Assembly (NCBI GenBank): GCA_021464415.1
Contig: CM038467.1
Coordinates: 21,484,011 to 21,548,010 of the forward strand
Direction: 5' to 3'
Length of the DNA: 64,000 nucleotides
Source: Lonicera japonica
Lineage: Eukaryota > Streptophyta > Magnoliopsida > Dipsacales > Caprifoliaceae
A program made the position numbers and the translations under genes. Positions within the stretch are counted from its first letter, which is position 1, and each line of letters opens with the position of its first letter. This document shows, in pieces, positions 41,707 to 54,484 of the stretch. The notes beneath the pieces were generated by a model that searched no databases, had not been told where the DNA came from, and saw nothing but the letters and a program-made list of their open reading frames with translations.

Positions 41707-42926
41707 TTAAAAAAAATTTTAAAAGTTTTTATTTTTTATTTTTACACAAGATATAATAACTCATTCTTATTTAACAAATATATAATATGAGTAGCGGATT
41801 GTTTTATTTATATTAAGAGGTAACATTCTTACTTCTCTACAAAATCGATGTAGAGACAAGTTACAACTATATATATACTACGAGGTAATCTCTTTATTTA
41901 TATCACAATTTTAATATATGGACAAATTGTAATATTTAAATATTATATATATATACCTTCACATATTAATATTTTATAATAATATTTATTATGTTGAATA
42001 ATAGCACATTAACATAGCTTAAAAACCAAATCTTTTTCGGAAAAAGAAGAAGAAAAGGAATAAGCACTGCTCTACCATCAGCATTCCTTGACAGCCGACC
42101 ACATCCAAAGTCTAAAACACACATTTTCATACATACATAAAATAATTATTTGATATTGATGATAGCATGATAATCAACATAAGTGAAAAGTCAAGTAAAC
42201 TTTAGGGAATACAAACTTGAATTTTCTTTTTAATATACAAAAGTTGTATGGAATTATCATTACGTACGAGATAATGCGTGTACCTGGTTGGTATAATTAA
42301 TGACTTTTTGATTTCCGGAAAGTAGAAAGGAAAGTTAAATCATTGCCAATCTCAGATTAGGTGACAATTCTTATTCTATTCTCCCACACGTAAAGTTTGA
42401 GAAAAAAGAATGCGATTTTATTTTATTTTCCGTCTATGGTAAGGTATCTGGTTCAATTTTTATATACTTTGATTAATTTTATTTTATTTTGTAAATGATG
42501 CCACCTATTGATTATTAGAAATTTTATATTTGTAAAGATTTGACCTAAAGAGCTTCCAATCAATCCTAGAGAGGAGTAAGACATTTCAAATCTAACGTTG
42601 TAATTTAAAAGGAAAAAAGATCAAATACAAATATGTAATGAACTTTAACATGTGCACAAATATTGATAAACACATACGGTGAGGTTAATCCTTTGAGGAC
42701 GTCTCATGTATTTTGAAAACTATTAGTTTTATCGTACTGAATGATAAGAGATAAATTGATATATAATTGTCAAATTTAGTACATCCAATTATTTTTTTGA
42801 AAAATATGACTCTTAATTAATCTGGGATGCCAAAAAAAAATATGACACTTAATTTAAAAAAGAAAAGTACTGAAAATGAGATTGAATTTACCCCATCGGT
42901 TTGAAGTTAAAAGCCTACTTTAGTTA
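41707..42926. other. Intergenic; no gene seen
   Basis: The sequence is AT-rich with TA runs near 41864-41875 and 41943-41955. No frame, RNA gene or transposon terminus was recognised. Confidence 0.5.
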
Positions 42927-43396
42927 GCCAATGGCCTTGTAGCCTAGTGGCATCCTCTCTAGTCTTGTATTAGAGAGGTCACAGATTCGAAACCCATGAA
43001 TGTGGTATTTGAACTTAATAAAGTGGTACTTAATAAAGTGGTTTGTCCACCCTTTGTGGGTGGTTGGATATGTCCACCTCTTATGTGGGTGGTGCATATG
43101 GTATGGTTCATGTGGTTGGTGACGCAGAAAGAAGCTAAAGCTGCTTTCTCGGTTCGGTTCAGTTCGGTTGAGAGACTCTCATGAGGGCTCGGTTCGGTTC
43201 GGTTCGGTTCGGTTGAGAGACTCCCATGAGGGGTTTGTGTGGTTGGTGACGCAGAAAGAAGCTAAAGCTGCTCTCTCGGTTCGGTTCGATTGAGAGACTC
43301 TCATGAGAATGACGCGAAGCAAAGCTTACCTATTCACTCTTTGGTCAGCGAATTATGTAGTTCATAGTTAGTTAGGGCGATATAATTCTATGTCTG
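42927..43396 (+). mobile_element. tRNA-derived SINE (copy 2, internally duplicated)
   Basis: It is homologous to the SINE at 26466-26883 in opposite orientation. The A box is TAGCCTAGTGGCATCC (about 42950), the B box is TTCGAAACCC (about 42987), and it continues through GTGGTTTGTCCACCCTTTG. A roughly 125-bp segment (GGTTGGTGACGCAGAAAGAA to the GGTTCGGTTC repeats) occurs twice, at about 43109 and 43231, making it longer than copy 1. The 3' tail and target duplication are not clear. Confidence 0.8.
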
Positions 43397-46329
43397 ACTC
43401 CATGTAATTGTCAAAACTTATCTACTATAATAAATATGATATATACTTTATGTCTCAAAAAATAAATGAAACTTTTAATTTGAGATACCCTAAATAAATT
43501 GCTCGAACTCTTAATTTAAGATGGATATATAACAACATTATTAAAGTGCCACAAATTATTATTGTGTGAGCTAGTGGTATAAATATAACAAATTTATCTA
43601 TAATTGAGGTTTCACGTTATCCGATTGACGTCCCCTTTACCGGTGCCGCTCTACAAATATATAGGGGCGCCATGAATGAAAATTCTTTTTCCACAAGCAA
43701 AATATTTTTGGACTCTTATTATAGTGCATTTTATACAAGTCCATCCTCTTCACCCTCCTTTGCCCAAAATGCCCTTACCTTATTTCAAATACAAAAACTT
43801 AGTACTTGTTAGCCCGTGAGCGAATAACAACCAAACACATTGGATGGAAGAAAGATTAAAAGAGCTTAAATGAGACTATTCTTCAAGATATATTCAAAAA
43901 AAAAAAACACATTTGTTGTTATCTCAATTAAATTAGTCCCTTACAATCTCATCTTGATCACCTTGCATCTTATAAATTAACACTTTTTTTTTTTTTTCAA
44001 TCTAGAGATAAGGTTTGGCAAAGAAACTAGTCAACTGTAATAAAATTGTATGTATATATATATGTAGTTTTTAAGAGGAAAATGATTTAATTCCAAAATT
44101 TTGAACAATTCAAAATCGTATATATGTAGTTTTTAAGAGGTTTTTTAAGCAAATATTAAAAAGTTAAAATTGTTACGTTTGTTTTTTCGCTTGAACATCC
44201 GTCGAAATATTTAAGAAGTTGAAGGCTGACTCCTACTTAATTAATTATACAACTCCCTAATCATATTTCTACAAGAACAATGCAACTCCTACTTAATTTT
44301 GTACAAAATTAATGCAATGCCAATTTTCCATTTATTTGATTAGTTCTACGTAAATTTATATGATTTTTATTTTACAAAATGAGTTATATTTAGCCTTTTC
44401 GATCTTCTCAAAACTCTCTCTTTGTCACAGCAATTTATCGGAACATACCTTAGACTAGCTAGAGTTGCTAGTGCCATTTTGTCAACAATTACCTATTACA
44501 TTACGAGTTAATTTCATTGTCTATTTTTACTATGATGTTAATATTTGTTCCTTTTGATACAATTGATACACAATAATTTGTGGATATAAATATCTGATAC
44601 AAAAACTAACATATCAAAAAGAACCTTATATTTGGCCAAAAAAAAAAAAACACATCACAATTTATAATGTTCAATAAGTAATTGATACATTAATACCTTA
44701 GTTTTTTATGTTAAACATTTATGTCTATGTAAAAGTACTCATTGATACATTAGTTTTTATTTCAGTTTGATTCTGCATCTGCAACATTTTTAACCTTTAA
44801 GGATCAGTTAAGTGGTAAATTTGGCTATAATAACTGTCTTGTGAAGTATAGGTTATGAGTTCAAGTCTTAAAACATACGAAATTTGAGAGCAAGATCACA
44901 AGCAATTTGTGAATCATGTCCTCCCATGTATGACTTGTCTTTGATTGGATTAGAGAGAAATTAGTCAAAGTGTATGCAAGTTGGCCAGACAACAAAAGTT
45001 TTTGAATAAGAAAAAGGCAGGCCGTGGGGGGGTTGGTGATTTTACGCCCCTTAAATGTGTCACAAATACCCTTTTTCAAAATTTAACTAAAAACACATTT
45101 CAATATACTCTTATTTATCACAAACACTTCATCACTTGATAAACGAATCTAACATTAATCCAAATAATCAAACACATCTCGTTTATTCCCCCTATTCATC
45201 ATACAAAGCAAAGGCAACAAGCAAATCGAGAGAGAGAGAGAGGAGAGACTCGGTTCTTCTCCATTTGAGCTCCCAAAATAAAAAAATACAATCAAATCGA
45301 AGTACAAACATCATTGCTGGGTAATTTAAAGTTTCAATTATCATAAAGAAAAAGTATTATTCTTGAGATGGTGAAGAAATAAGTTGTTTAAGAGAAAGTT
45401 AGTGGTGACATTTTACTAGCTCCAAAATCAAACAAAAGAGCTATTGTAGTTGTTATTATTAGTGTATTAATGTGTATATAATCTTTCATGCATTATTCTA
45501 CATTATTCAAATTGAAACAAACATATAGTCCTCAAACCATAGCACAAAACGGGTTTTGTCCAAACATCACTCAATTTATATAAGGAAAGTTAGTCAACTA
45601 CAAGTCTCCCCAAGTAAGTTAAATGTGTACACACACACTCTTCCCATGTGGGTACAAACACACTCTCTTTAAGAGAACCAAGTTTTTATTAAATTACTCC
45701 CAATAGTAAATTACTCTTTTAATCATAAACTTAGTGATATTAAAGAAGATCCTTAAAGCTTCTTTTTCAAATAAATTGTGTTGATATTAAAACCCACAAA
45801 AAAAGTGTTGTATTTTTTTAAAAGTGGGTAAAATTGAAGATGTAAAGCTTTTATATATTTAATTTTTTGTGAAGTTGGCCTGAATTGAAGATGTAAGTAA
45901 ATGTCATACATGTATTTTTTTGTGAAGTTAGGTTGAATTGATCATATAAATATCATATATGTATTTTTTTTGTGTGTGAATTTGGTTTGAAGTGAAGAGA
46001 TTAAAGAGAAAATGCAAAACTCTTATACGTAACTCTTGTTATATTAATGAATGAACAAATCATGCTCCTTTTATTATGTCTTACGTCTACCCTTTATTAT
46101 TATACCATGAATGAACGCGTAAGTTTAACCAAATTGAAGTTACTGCCTTCAGCACTCCCATGCCTCATTTTAGGAAAGTGGTATGTACGAACCCTCTTTA
46201 TTTAAGTCGAGTATGTGTGAGGGAACTCTCATCTCATTAAGCAAATTTAACTTAAAAAGTGAGCGGTAACTTTAGCACCCTATTGCATCATTTAAACTGA
46301 GTGTATAGCTATATACTTTCTTATTATTA
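43397..46329. other. Intergenic; no gene seen
   Basis: Only short low-quality frames are visible. Small local duplications occur near 44055-44085 versus 44121-44150 (TATATGTAGTTTTTAAGAGG), and near 45865-45995 a loose repeat of TTTTTTTGTGAAGTT with GAATTGA. An AG microsatellite is at 45226-45244. Confidence 0.5.
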
Positions 46330-46727
46330 GGTCATATCCAATGGTCATTTCTATCCAAGCAAATTTCTACAATTAAAAAAGAGAAAAGGAAAAAAAAATG
46401 CTCAAATGATCATTTCTATAGCTATTTCTATATGAGATGGAATGTGAGTCATATGGGGAATTTCTATCACCATTTCTACGTGTAGAAATTATAATAGAAA
46501 TTCCCTATATAACAAGGAACAATCTTATTGGATATTACTAAATCCTCTAATTATCTCTCTTCTTAAATCAATGACAAGTAAGGAAGAAATGATATGCTAT
46601 TAGAGACTATTTTTTCTATCATTTTCTACCCATATAAATATATTACCAAATAGATATAGAAATTTTCTACAAAGTCCTTACACATAGGATATAAATGTAA
46701 AAATAAAAATTACTATTGGAGATAGCC
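46330..46727. mobile_element. Tourist-like MITE
   Basis: The termini GGTCATATCCAATGGTCA and (inverted) GGCTATCTCCAATAGTAA are inverted repeats flanked by TTA at 46327-46329 and 46728-46730. A 3-bp TTA target duplication is typical of PIF/Harbinger elements. It is 398 bp with no coding capacity. Confidence 0.8.
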
Positions 46728-47507
46728 TTAGGCGAGTGTAACTTAACTATCCTGTCATTAAGTGAGTCTAAATAACTATATATTAAATAAGATGAAATGT
46801 ATGTGATATAAAAATATAATAAGGCAGTGTTAGTGAGATGGGATTGTTTGTGAAATATGACCGTTTAAAAGAAAACAAAGAATTATCATAACCATATGCC
46901 CATATCCAATGGATAAATAAGATCGGACTTGGCTCATCTTTATTATCTTTTGGTTCAATTCTATTCAAGGGGGATCTAATTCAAGAATTAAACAGATAAT
47001 TTTTTCATAAAACTTGGTTGGGATGATGATCTATAAAATGGTGAGAAGACGATCTAAAATTTGAACGGTCGAAAATAAATAAATGCGTCAAATTTTTAAT
47101 ACGCTTACTTCCAATTTGAATTTCATGATAAAATTTTATGGATATAATCTACTTATTATAAAGTGATTTTTTACAAATTTTATAAAAATATTTATCTATT
47201 TAACTCTGAAAGTAGACTTCTTTAAATAAAATTGGGCTAAATAGGTAATCGAGAAGAGCCCATCCAATAAGATCAAGGTTCTTTTTTTGGTCTGCGATAA
47301 GATAAAGGTTCCGAAAATCAGTTTCCACACAAATTTTTTTAACAAAATTCCAAATAAATTCAAATCATTCGGATCAAGCTCTCTTTGCACTTGCCATATG
47401 TAATTTTATCACACTTTATCCATTTATCTTCCTATCTCAATTTAAATCCTTTCATTCATCACTCTTAATTCGTGCGCTCGAAAATTTTTCCCTCTTCTTC
47501 CCCAAAT

Positions 47508-50500
47508 ATGCATTCAACTACAGAAGCCAACCACCGTATTGCAAGAATCTCAGCTCATCTCCACCCTTCCAATCTCCAGGTCTTTCTTCATAACCCTTAC
47601 CCTGATTCTGGGTGATGCTCAATTTTTAGTTTTAGTTAAAATTTTAACTTTTCAAACTGTTTGATGATTTGTGTGATTTTAATAGATGGAGGGGAGTTCA
47701 ATTTTGGAGAAGGCTAATTGCAGAGCAAAAGGTGGGGCCCCAGGATTCAAAGTTGCAATATTGGGGGCTGCTGGAGGAATTGGGCAGCCACTTGCTATGT
47801 TAATGAAGATGAATCCACTTGTTTCAGTTCTTCATCTGTATGATGTTGTTAATTCCCCTGGTGTTACTGCTGATATTGGTCATATGGACACTGGCGCTGT
47901 GGTAATTTATGTCCATTGTTCTTTCCCCACATTATCTTAATTTTCTAGATAGGGGCACGCACGCAGGCAAGTTGAACAAGGGTTTAAATTGTTTGAATGT
48001 GTTTGTTAAATTTAAAGTTTGAGACTATAAATCCCACGTCATGTCGGGAAATCAAAGCTTTGCAAATCAATATATAAGGTCCTGGCTATTCCACTCATTG
48101 CCAATTGGTTTTGTGTTGAATTCCCCGAACTTTAATATGGTATCAAAGCGGTCGGCTATTTCCGCATGTTAGGCCCAACGGCCACATGGGATCATAATTG
48201 GTTTTGGGTTGGATGCTCTGAACTCGACTAGTTCGTACAGTAGTATTTTGTCTTATTCGAGCTCAATTTTAGTTCAGATCGAGTTTAAGCACAAGTTGAG
48301 CTTATGAGCTGAATCCAATTATGTTCAATCTTGTTATGGAAGAATTTTCCCTATTCAAGAACAATTTTAGTTCAGCTTGAGTTTAATTGAGTTTGAGCAC
48401 AAGTCGAGCTTAATTGAGCTCAAACCAATCATCTCCAAACTTGGCGTAGTGGAATTTGCTTTATGCGAGCTCAATTTGAGTTCACCTCAAGTAGCTAATG
48501 GAGCCATAAACAAGCTTTATCAACTTATGGATAGTTGTTATACACATCTACTAAACTTGTTCCCTCTCGAAAAATGGCCCCTCTCAAAAAAATTCTGGCA
48601 TTTCAAATGAGCTCGGTTTATTTATAAAAGGAAAATGTATATGTGACTCAAACTCACTTATTTACTTTACCAATGAGCTGGACTCCACGGATCACGAATA
48701 ACTAGGTTCATTTCCACTTTGAGGTTGACATGGTGATTTATGATTAAAGGTGAACCAATATTTGCCTTTGATTTTCTAGGTGAGAGGGTTTCTGGGGCAA
48801 CCACAGCTTGAGAGTGCTCTTGTGGGGATGGACCTTGTAATCATACCCGCCGGTATTCCAAGGAAGCCTGGGATGACAAGAGATGACCTTTTCAAGATTA
48901 ATGCCGGAATTGTGAAGACCCTTTGTGAGGGAATCGCAAAGTGCTGTCCGAATGCACTTGTCAACTTGATCAGTAACCCAGTGAATTCTACAGTTCCGAT
49001 AGCAGCAGAAGTTTTCAAGAAAGCAGGCACTTACGATCCAAAGAAGCTTTTGGGCGTTACAATGCTTGATGTAGTTAGAGCTAACACCTTTGTGGTATGT
49101 AGCTATAGGAATTAAAAAACATCACATAGTTAATGAATTAATTATTAGAGGTGGGTTTGTACTCTTGTTTGACTGTTGATCTTGACAGGCAGAAGTTCTG
49201 GGACTTGATCCTCGGGACGTGGATGTTCCAGTTGTTGGAGGTCATGCAGGGGTGACAATTTTGCCGCTTCTTTCACAGGTGCTAGATGATGTATTTAGAA
49301 AATTTCACATGTTTCTTTGTTGTTGCCTCGTGTGATATAATTGTAAATTAAGATGGGTTCTTTTAGACAATTGGGTCTACTTTGTAATTGTCTCTGCAGG
49401 TTAAGCCTCCTTGCTCCTTCACGCCAGAAGAAACTGAATACCTCACAAAACGCATTCAAGATGGTGGAACTGAAGTTGTTCAGGTAAATTCACTTGTAGT
49501 TTCCACAATAACACATGGAGTTTAAACCAGGGATTAATTATAACATCCTGGGAATCTTGTTCATGTACTTAATGGAGTCCATTCATTAAAATAGGACCAT
49601 TTAGATGCCTGGTTTCATATCTGCTCGTACACGAGCTCCATAAAAACTTGCACTTTCATTAGTTAGCTCACATTTGAGTATCAATTGTCAACATTTTTGC
49701 AGGCAAAAGCTGGGGCCGGCTCTGCAACCCTATCCATGGTTAGCCAAATCGATTTTATTTAATTTTTTGTTCAACTTTCAAGATTCATTTTATAAAATCC
49801 TAAAGTTTTCCATCTTAGCGGGTGAACTCATGGAAATAGAAGATAACACAATATCTGTTGCAGGCATACGCTGCCGTTAAATTTGCAGATGCTTGCCTTC
49901 GTGGCTTGAGAGGAGACGCTGGAGTTGTGGAGTGTTCTTTTGTATCTTCTCAGGTACTTTACCTTAACCTTCATTTGCATAAACATCTCCATTTGGTTAG
50001 TTGATTTATGACAAATATGCAATTTATTTACTATTACAGGTGACAGAACTCCCTTTCTTTGCATCAAAGGTACGACTAGGCCGTACCGGTGCTGAAGAGG
50101 TCTACCAACTTGGACCCCTCAACGAGTACGAGAGGTACAATATAACCACTGTACTCAAGATGACATATATGTCTCCCCGTCTTGAATTAAAGAGTTAGTG
50201 TTTCTTAAATTAGGCAATATGGTAGATTTGCCAAATTTAATCTCTTATTACAATGAATAACAACTAAGTTGATGCCACTTTACTCGATCCCCTAGCTTTC
50301 GAGAAAGGTGATGATAGTAAGTCTATAGTATTTGTTGATGTGTTTTACTTTCAAACACAAACTTAAAGAGAAATGGAATATAGATGTATATATACACCAT
50401 ATGTACTCAACACACACACATATATATGTATGTGAGTTCGACTCAGGCACGGACCATCCGCATGGGGACTCGGCTTTTAGTGTCAGTTTTCGCCAATACA

Positions 50501-50709
50501 TTTAGTGACAGAAAACTATCGCTAAAGGTCCACTCTATGTACATACGATTTGCATTGGGGACACAGACCATACATACTGTCACACACACACATGTCAGAT
50601 ATTTGCTCGGGATATTCACTACATAATTCCTTGCAGGGTTGGATTGGAGAAAGCAAAGAAAGAATTAGCAGAAAGCATTCAGAAGGGAGTTTCATTTATC
50701 AGGAAATGA
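47508..50709 (+). CDS. PMDH: Glyoxysomal/peroxisomal malate dehydrogenase (NAD)
   Basis: Exons: 47508-47579, 47686-47901, 48780-49094, 49189-49278, 49400-49483, 49703-49738, 49864-49953, 50040-50134, 50637-50709. All junctions are GT-AG and in phase, giving 356 aa. The enzyme interconverts malate and oxaloacetate with NAD in peroxisomes (beta-oxidation, glyoxylate cycle). Exon 1 encodes a PTS2 signal, RIARISAHL. Exon 2 holds the NAD-binding GAAGGIGQP. Exon 3 has substrate-binding [11 protein letters not shown] and NLISNPVNS, then LDVVRANTF. Exon 4 carries [13 protein letters not shown] with the catalytic His. The C-terminus is [21 protein letters not shown]. Exon 2 begins exactly with an in-frame ATG (47686), so a form lacking PTS2 is conceivable. 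Intron 2 (878 bp) and intron 8 (502 bp, with CA/TA repeats) are the longest. No disabling mutation is seen. Confidence 0.97.
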
Positions 50710-51928
50710 GAATGTTTCATTTATCAGGGAGTGAGAACATATGAGATCTCTACAGTTACTATTGATCTCTTAATAAGGGTCTCTGTATATTTTAATTTTC
50801 ACGATCGTGGTCCAGCATGTAACTCTACAAATATATCCTGAAAAAAATGATGAGAATGAAATGATATTTCTTGTATGAATGCTCACCAGAAACCAGAAAT
50901 AAATATCATTTTCTCAGTTTCCGTAAATTTGTTGTTCAATTAGGTATCTTTGTATGTTAAATGAGTTCATTTTTGTCATTTACACAAACTGGCTGTGCTT
51001 CTGTTGTTGTTGCTACTGTTTCTATTATCATTAGTGCATTTTGTTTTGCCACTGCCTTCTAGTCAGAAAAAATGGTTTTTTTACCTTTATTTCACATTTC
51101 TTCTCCGTAAGTACATAGTACATGACAAATAATTTGTTGATGGCTTAAGGAAAAAAAACACACAAAATAATATGTCAATTGATTGATCAACCATTATAGT
51201 ATATGATCTCAACTGGTTGCAAGTAGGACGTAGTTCTTAATCAATCAAATCAGCATTTTGTGTACTGAAATGCAAAAGTAGCAAGAGAAAAACCCTACCC
51301 CAACCACCCCTCTGCTCACCAATCAACAACCATCAACATCCTCATCGCCATCATCAACAACCGCCATTTCATCACCACCACCATCTACTGATCTCCGGGG
51401 GGGGACCAATGTATGTCGTCTAGATCTCCACTATATACGAACATACAATATCTAGACGTTCAATACATGTGACAATCTAATTGAGGACATTTCAACCCGG
51501 GAAAAAATTAACAAAGAAAGTGTTAGGCTATATAGAGAGTTATATATAGCTTTGGGTGTCAAGAAGCAAGCAGAGCAATAGCGTATATTAAATCGTTGCA
51601 TTGGCTGGGAATCCATGCCTGAACTGCATATTGGGAAGAACTTGTTTTGATTATCACCAAAGCATCAGTTAAATAGAACTGCAAACTATTTCGATAGGCT
51701 CCTTAAGTGCATTTATGGAATCAGTTAAATAGAACTGCAAAATCTTTAAGCTCACTTTCTGGTCGTCTTACCTTCTTCTTGCTCTTCTTCGTTGTTTAAG
51801 AAGACCATAAAATAAAGCATCCGTTATATTCCCATCCTCCAAAATCTTGATCTAATTATTAATCTCCAAATCATCCTCCAAAATCTTGATCTAAATCAAA
51901 TCAAAATTGTCCAAACAAAAAACATAAA
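50710..51928. other. Intergenic downstream of PMDH; no gene seen
   Basis: This is the 3' flank of the malate dehydrogenase gene. A duplicated 20-bp segment (TCCTCCAAAATCTTGATCTA) occurs at about 51836 and 51873. A C/A-rich stretch lies at 51285-51400. No frame was supported. Confidence 0.5.
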
Positions 51929-52002
51929 TGGCTTCGCCCGGGCTCGAACCGGAGACCTTCAGTGTGTTAGACTGACGTGATAACCAACTACACCACGAAA
52001 CC
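51929..52002 (-). tRNA. tRNA-Val(AAC)
   Basis: The minus strand folds as a 74-nt cloverleaf. The acceptor stem GGTTTCG pairs with CGAAGCC, with discriminator A. The D arm contains GTGTAGTTGG (A box). The anticodon stem-loop TCAGT-CTAACAC-ACTGA has anticodon AAC. The T arm CCGG-TTCGAGC-CCGG contains the B box. There is no intron and no encoded CCA. A T-rich stretch downstream on minus (TTTATGTTTTTTG) can terminate Pol III. Confidence 0.97.
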
Positions 52003-52684
52003 AGATGTTATTATGTAATACAGTTTTACTTCTAGAATATAAAGTCTGACCCCCTACGTTTTTCCTCCTCATACTCGCTGGTTATTGTCTCACTTTAGTA
52101 ACATTTTTTATATCCTTTTAAAAATACTTAATTTACATTTATGATGAATTGTGAAGTCTTAACTCACTTATCTGAAATGCCAATAGTCAATGTCTTACTT
52201 TTTTGATACATAATTCAAATATCACACCTTATCATAATAATAAATTTTTATTGTGACCGGACAATGTGATTATTAATGTAAAAAACTCGTTTGAGACAGA
52301 AAAAATATATGAAACTCATAATTTAAATTACAGTGCATCAATATCTATATAATCACATAACTCTAGTATTATTCAAGTATTCAAGATACTACCACTAACT
52401 CATCTCTACAAAACTATTTATATTTGTATAGATTATACTTGCCCATCCACATAAAAAAAAAACAAACCCAAACCCTCCAACAATATCCAAGGTTGCAACA
52501 TGAAAATGCCCTTTTCTTTTTATATATTAATCATCAAATACTTCATGTCTCATTTCTAAATATAATAAATATCATATTGAAGAAGTATTTTCTAGTCAAG
52601 ACAGAGAAAGTATACGTATGATAATATTCTTATCGGTATGAACACATAATATTGTTGGTATATTATAGTGTTCTTCCTCGTAAC
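52003..52684. other. Intergenic; no gene seen
   Basis: AT-rich sequence upstream of the tRNA gene. No motif was recognised. Confidence 0.5.
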
Positions 52685-53077
52685 CAGTGGCGTAGTCACA
52701 TAGAGACGAGGGGGTGCGTGCACACTTCCGACAATTTTGGGATTTTTTTTTTAAATAAAAATAGAAATTTATATACATAACTTTATAGTTGAGGATATGT
52801 AATTGTAAGAAAAAAAAAGTTGAGGGGCATTTTGAAAATTGAAATACGCTTAAATGAGGAGGAGAGAGATCCTGAGACCTCACTCTCACCCTTTATTTTT
52901 CCGTTCTTTTCTCAGTTCTCTCCTGTTTCTCTCTCTTTTTTTTTTCCGCTCTATTTGACCGTTTCACTCCACACTATGTGAACGGTGACTCCATCCAACG
53001 ACCACTCCGCCACTCCTACTCATCACCAATCGGCTCGAATTGTGCACCCCGACTTTGAATTCCTAACTATGCCACTG
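52685..53077. mobile_element. Short hAT-like non-autonomous element
   Basis: The ends CAGTGGCGTAGTCA and (inverted) CAGTGGCATAGTTA are terminal inverted repeats beginning CAGTGGC, as in many plant hAT elements. They are flanked by an 8-bp target duplication with one mismatch, CTCGTAAC (52677-52684) and CTCGTAGC (53078-53085). It is 393 bp with no transposase. Confidence 0.85.
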
Positions 53078-53085
53078 CTCGTAGC

Positions 53086-54484
53086 ATACCTATGTCAGAA
53101 TTCAGAAAGATCACAATCTTTGGGTGCGGAGCCCCAAATAAGGATCATATCAGCTAATTAATATTAATTAATAATGCTTCTTTTTAATCAAATTACATAT
53201 TTGCCTTGTAGCTTAAGATAAGCTGTCAATTCTAATCCTCATACTAACTCGGCTACTAATTTAACTATAAACATAAGCTTTGACCAAAGCTCACATATAT
53301 ATATATATATATGGTAATTGCTGTACAGTTACGTTGTTAATAATTATTGTAAGTGTCTCTGTCTTTCTTGAAATAAATGAAAATTCTAAATATAATTGCT
53401 TCATTGTACACTAAAAACAACAAATATTCCTCAAATCTTAATTCTCAAAGATGCTCTTCCTATGATTTCAGTAATTATTCATTTATTTGTAGTTATGATT
53501 AGAGTTGACATTTCTGACGCTCCTCCGGCAGTCCGTTTATTTGGCACAAACATAACACAAAAGAAGGCACTCTCCTATGAAGTAATAGATATATGAAATT
53601 TAGCTAAGATGATCTCAGACACAAAATTTCATTAAGAAATACATTTGGATGTTGGCGTAACACACACACACACACATATTCATATCAATTTGTCATTACA
53701 CTAGCTATAGTTTGGAAATTTTGATAAAATTTGGAGATGACCAAATCGCGATGTTGTCATTGTGATCCTCTCTGCAAAATTTCATCAAAATATTTGTTCA
53801 TTTATCTCTTTAGAATGGATGGTTCTTCTTTATGTGAAAGAGAGAATCGTATGCTATGTACACATAACAAGTATAGAGTTCAAAGAAATGGCCAGACTCT
53901 ACAACTATCAAAAACTCTGCTATGTATACTAAGACATCAATCACATTCATTAGGAGAAGAAATTGCGAAATAATATTTCATGAACTTAACCAAAACAGTT
54001 ACAAACCAAATGAAATTACAGAACAAAAAGAGACCCAAGAAAGAATTTCAAAAAGTTTCTCAAACACTAACCAAACACTTCATTGATACAAAGGCCTGTT
54101 TGACATCCACCCCAAAAACCCACTTATCCTTCTAGCAGGTTTAGTTGATTCATCAACTACCCACAAACAATGCCTAATTAAGCCATAAGGTCACTACATT
54201 TACTACAGGAGGGTGATTCATGGTCAACAAGTGAATCATGAAAAAAATGGTAGATAAAAAACCCTCCTTCAAAATGAATCTTACGGCAAACAAGCTTAAA
54301 GCTAAATGGCAAGTAATGGTGGAGCAATACAGGGCTTGATTACAAAGGAATTTGGAAAAACATAGATATAGACCGGCTAAATGACTGAAAAGGAGGATTA
54401 TTCCCAGTCTTTAGGAGATTCTAACTACGATGAAAGGGAAAAACTAGGCAACTTTTGTATATAAAGTGATATTTGATATTCTTT
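53086..54484. other. Intergenic, 3' of the bHLH gene; no gene seen
   Basis: A TA run (53294-53312) and a CA run (53662-53676) are present. The frames on plus at 53396 and 53731 have no recognisable motif. The part next to 54484 is presumably the bHLH 3' UTR. Confidence 0.45.

Noticed and set aside
42940..43000. Possible tRNA gene from A-box and B-box motifs
   Set aside because: No cloverleaf with a sound acceptor or anticodon stem was seen; the boxes belong to the SINE head.
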